Positions 13,226-13,865 of a stretch of DNA of 13,865 bases are shown here, piece after piece (position 1 is the stretch's first letter; each line of letters starts with the position of its first letter). The position numbers and the translations under genes were made by a program. The stretch is taken from assembly GCA_900771065.1 (NCBI GenBank), contig CAAGMP010000106.1, forward strand, positions 1 to 13,865, given 5' to 3'. The notes under the pieces are model-generated. The model was not told the origin of the DNA and ran no database searches. It saw only the letters and a program-made list of their open reading frames with translations. This DNA comes from an uncultured Acinetobacter sp. Its GTDB lineage: Bacteria > Pseudomonadota > Gammaproteobacteria > Pseudomonadales > Moraxellaceae.

Positions 13226-13865
13226 TTAAGATTTGTTACGTTTACGTTCATTTTCAGTCAAATAACGTTTACGGATACGAATTGATTTTGGTGTTACTTC
13301 AACTAATTCATCATCTTCAATGAATTCAAGTGCTTGTTCAAGCGTGTATTCAAGGTTTGGAACAAGTGTTAACGCATCGTCAGTACCAGAAGCACGTACG
13401 TTGGTCAATTGTTTTGCTTTAGTTGGGTTTACAACCATATCGTCTGAACGTGAGTTAATACCTACGATCATACCTTCATAAACTTCAAGCTGTGGTTTAG
13501 CGAACAAACGACCACGGTCTTGTAAGCTGAATAACGCATAGCCCAAGCAAGTCCCTTGAACCATAGAAATCAACACACCGTTTTGACGTTTTGCAACAGT
13601 ACCTTGCTTCATTGGACCGTAATGCGAGAAGCTTGAAGTCATGATGCCTGTCCCTGAAGTCATGGTTAAGAATTCAGAACGGAAACCAATTAAACCACGT
13701 GAAGGAACAGTCGCTTCAATACGGATACGACCTTTACCGTCAACTTCCATATTGGTCATTTCACCTTTACGGTGACCCATTTGTTCCATTACCGCACCTT
13801 GATGTTGTTCTTCAACATCAAAAGTAACGTTTTCATACGGTTCTTGCATCACGCCATCAATTTCT
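13226..13865 (-). CDS. typA: Translational GTPase TypA/BipA (3' part, runs off window)
   Basis: TypA (BipA) is a ribosome-binding GTPase related to EF-G that helps 50S subunit assembly, mainly at low temperature or under stress. The last 212 residues are present, entering with EIDGVMQEPYENVTFDVEEQHQG. This covers the EF-G domain V-like part (about the first 85 residues here, with PSRGLIGFRSEFLTMTSGTG) and the TypA-specific C-terminal domain (QNGVLISMVQG, LQDRGRLF, VYEGMIVGINSRSDDMVVN, LTNVRASGTDDA, TLEQALEFIEDDELVEVTP, SIRIRKRYLTENERKRNKS). It aligns closely with E. coli TypA from memory. The GTPase domain lies outside the window. A strong terminator follows, so it is the last gene of its unit. 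Confidence 0.97.
   Translation of the reverse strand, partial: EIDGVMQEPYENVTFDVEEQHQGAVMEQMGHRKGEMTNMEVDGKGRIRIEATVPSRGLIGFRSEFLTMTSGTGIMTSSFSHYGPMKQGTVAKRQNGVLISMVQGTCLGYALFSLQDRGRLFAKPQLEVYEGMIVGINSRSDDMVVNPTKAKQLTNVRASGTDDALTLVPNLEYTLEQALEFIEDDELVEVTPKSIRIRKRYLTENERKRNKS

Overview
The window looks like chromosomal core DNA of a low-GC gammaproteobacterium of the Moraxellaceae, most likely Acinetobacter or a close relative. This rests on the AT-rich base composition, A/T-ending codons, a divergent ffh/ypjD-type pair as in other gammaproteobacteria, a short RluA, and an aconitase-family protein that matches the AcnD (2-methylcitrate dehydratase) branch as I remember it. No database search was possible, so the genus is an inference. 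I see no rRNA, tRNA, CRISPR array, insertion sequence, phage or plasmid gene.

Layout. On the left, the 5' part of ffh (signal recognition particle GTPase, minus strand, running off the edge) diverges from a ypjD-like eight-helix membrane protein, followed by rluA (rRNA/tRNA pseudouridine synthase). rluA converges with a choloylglycine-hydrolase-type amidase, the two stop codons overlapping. The amidase lies downstream of a lipoprotein gene of the CC0125/CC1285 type. A 0.47 kb non-coding stretch follows, ending in the acnD terminator. acnD (868 aa) diverges from ygfZ, a factor for Fe-S enzymes. ygfZ converges with an AEC-family carrier that lies behind an Old Yellow Enzyme gene of the YqjM/XenA class. 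The OYE gene diverges from mutM (8-oxoguanine glycosylase), which overlaps ppiC (parvulin prolyl isomerase) by 4 bp. Two divergent genes of unknown function come next, then mscL (mechanosensitive channel) and the 3' part of typA/bipA (ribosome-associated GTPase).

How the genes fit together. Most are housekeeping genes in short one- or two-gene units: protein targeting, RNA modification, DNA repair, folding, osmotic safety and ribosome assembly. The clearest functional pairing is acnD with ygfZ: a [4Fe-4S] dehydratase shares an upstream region with a factor that maintains Fe-S enzymes. acnD has no prpB, prpC or prpF beside it.

No new multi-gene system is evident. The observations most worth a second look are a 48-bp nested palindrome between ffh and ypjD, a possible branched structure in the non-coding stretch before acnD, the 13-residue leader before the catalytic cysteine of the amidase, the mscL stop codon lying exactly in a terminator loop, and the two unrecognised divergent genes at 11585-12684 with a palindrome between them.
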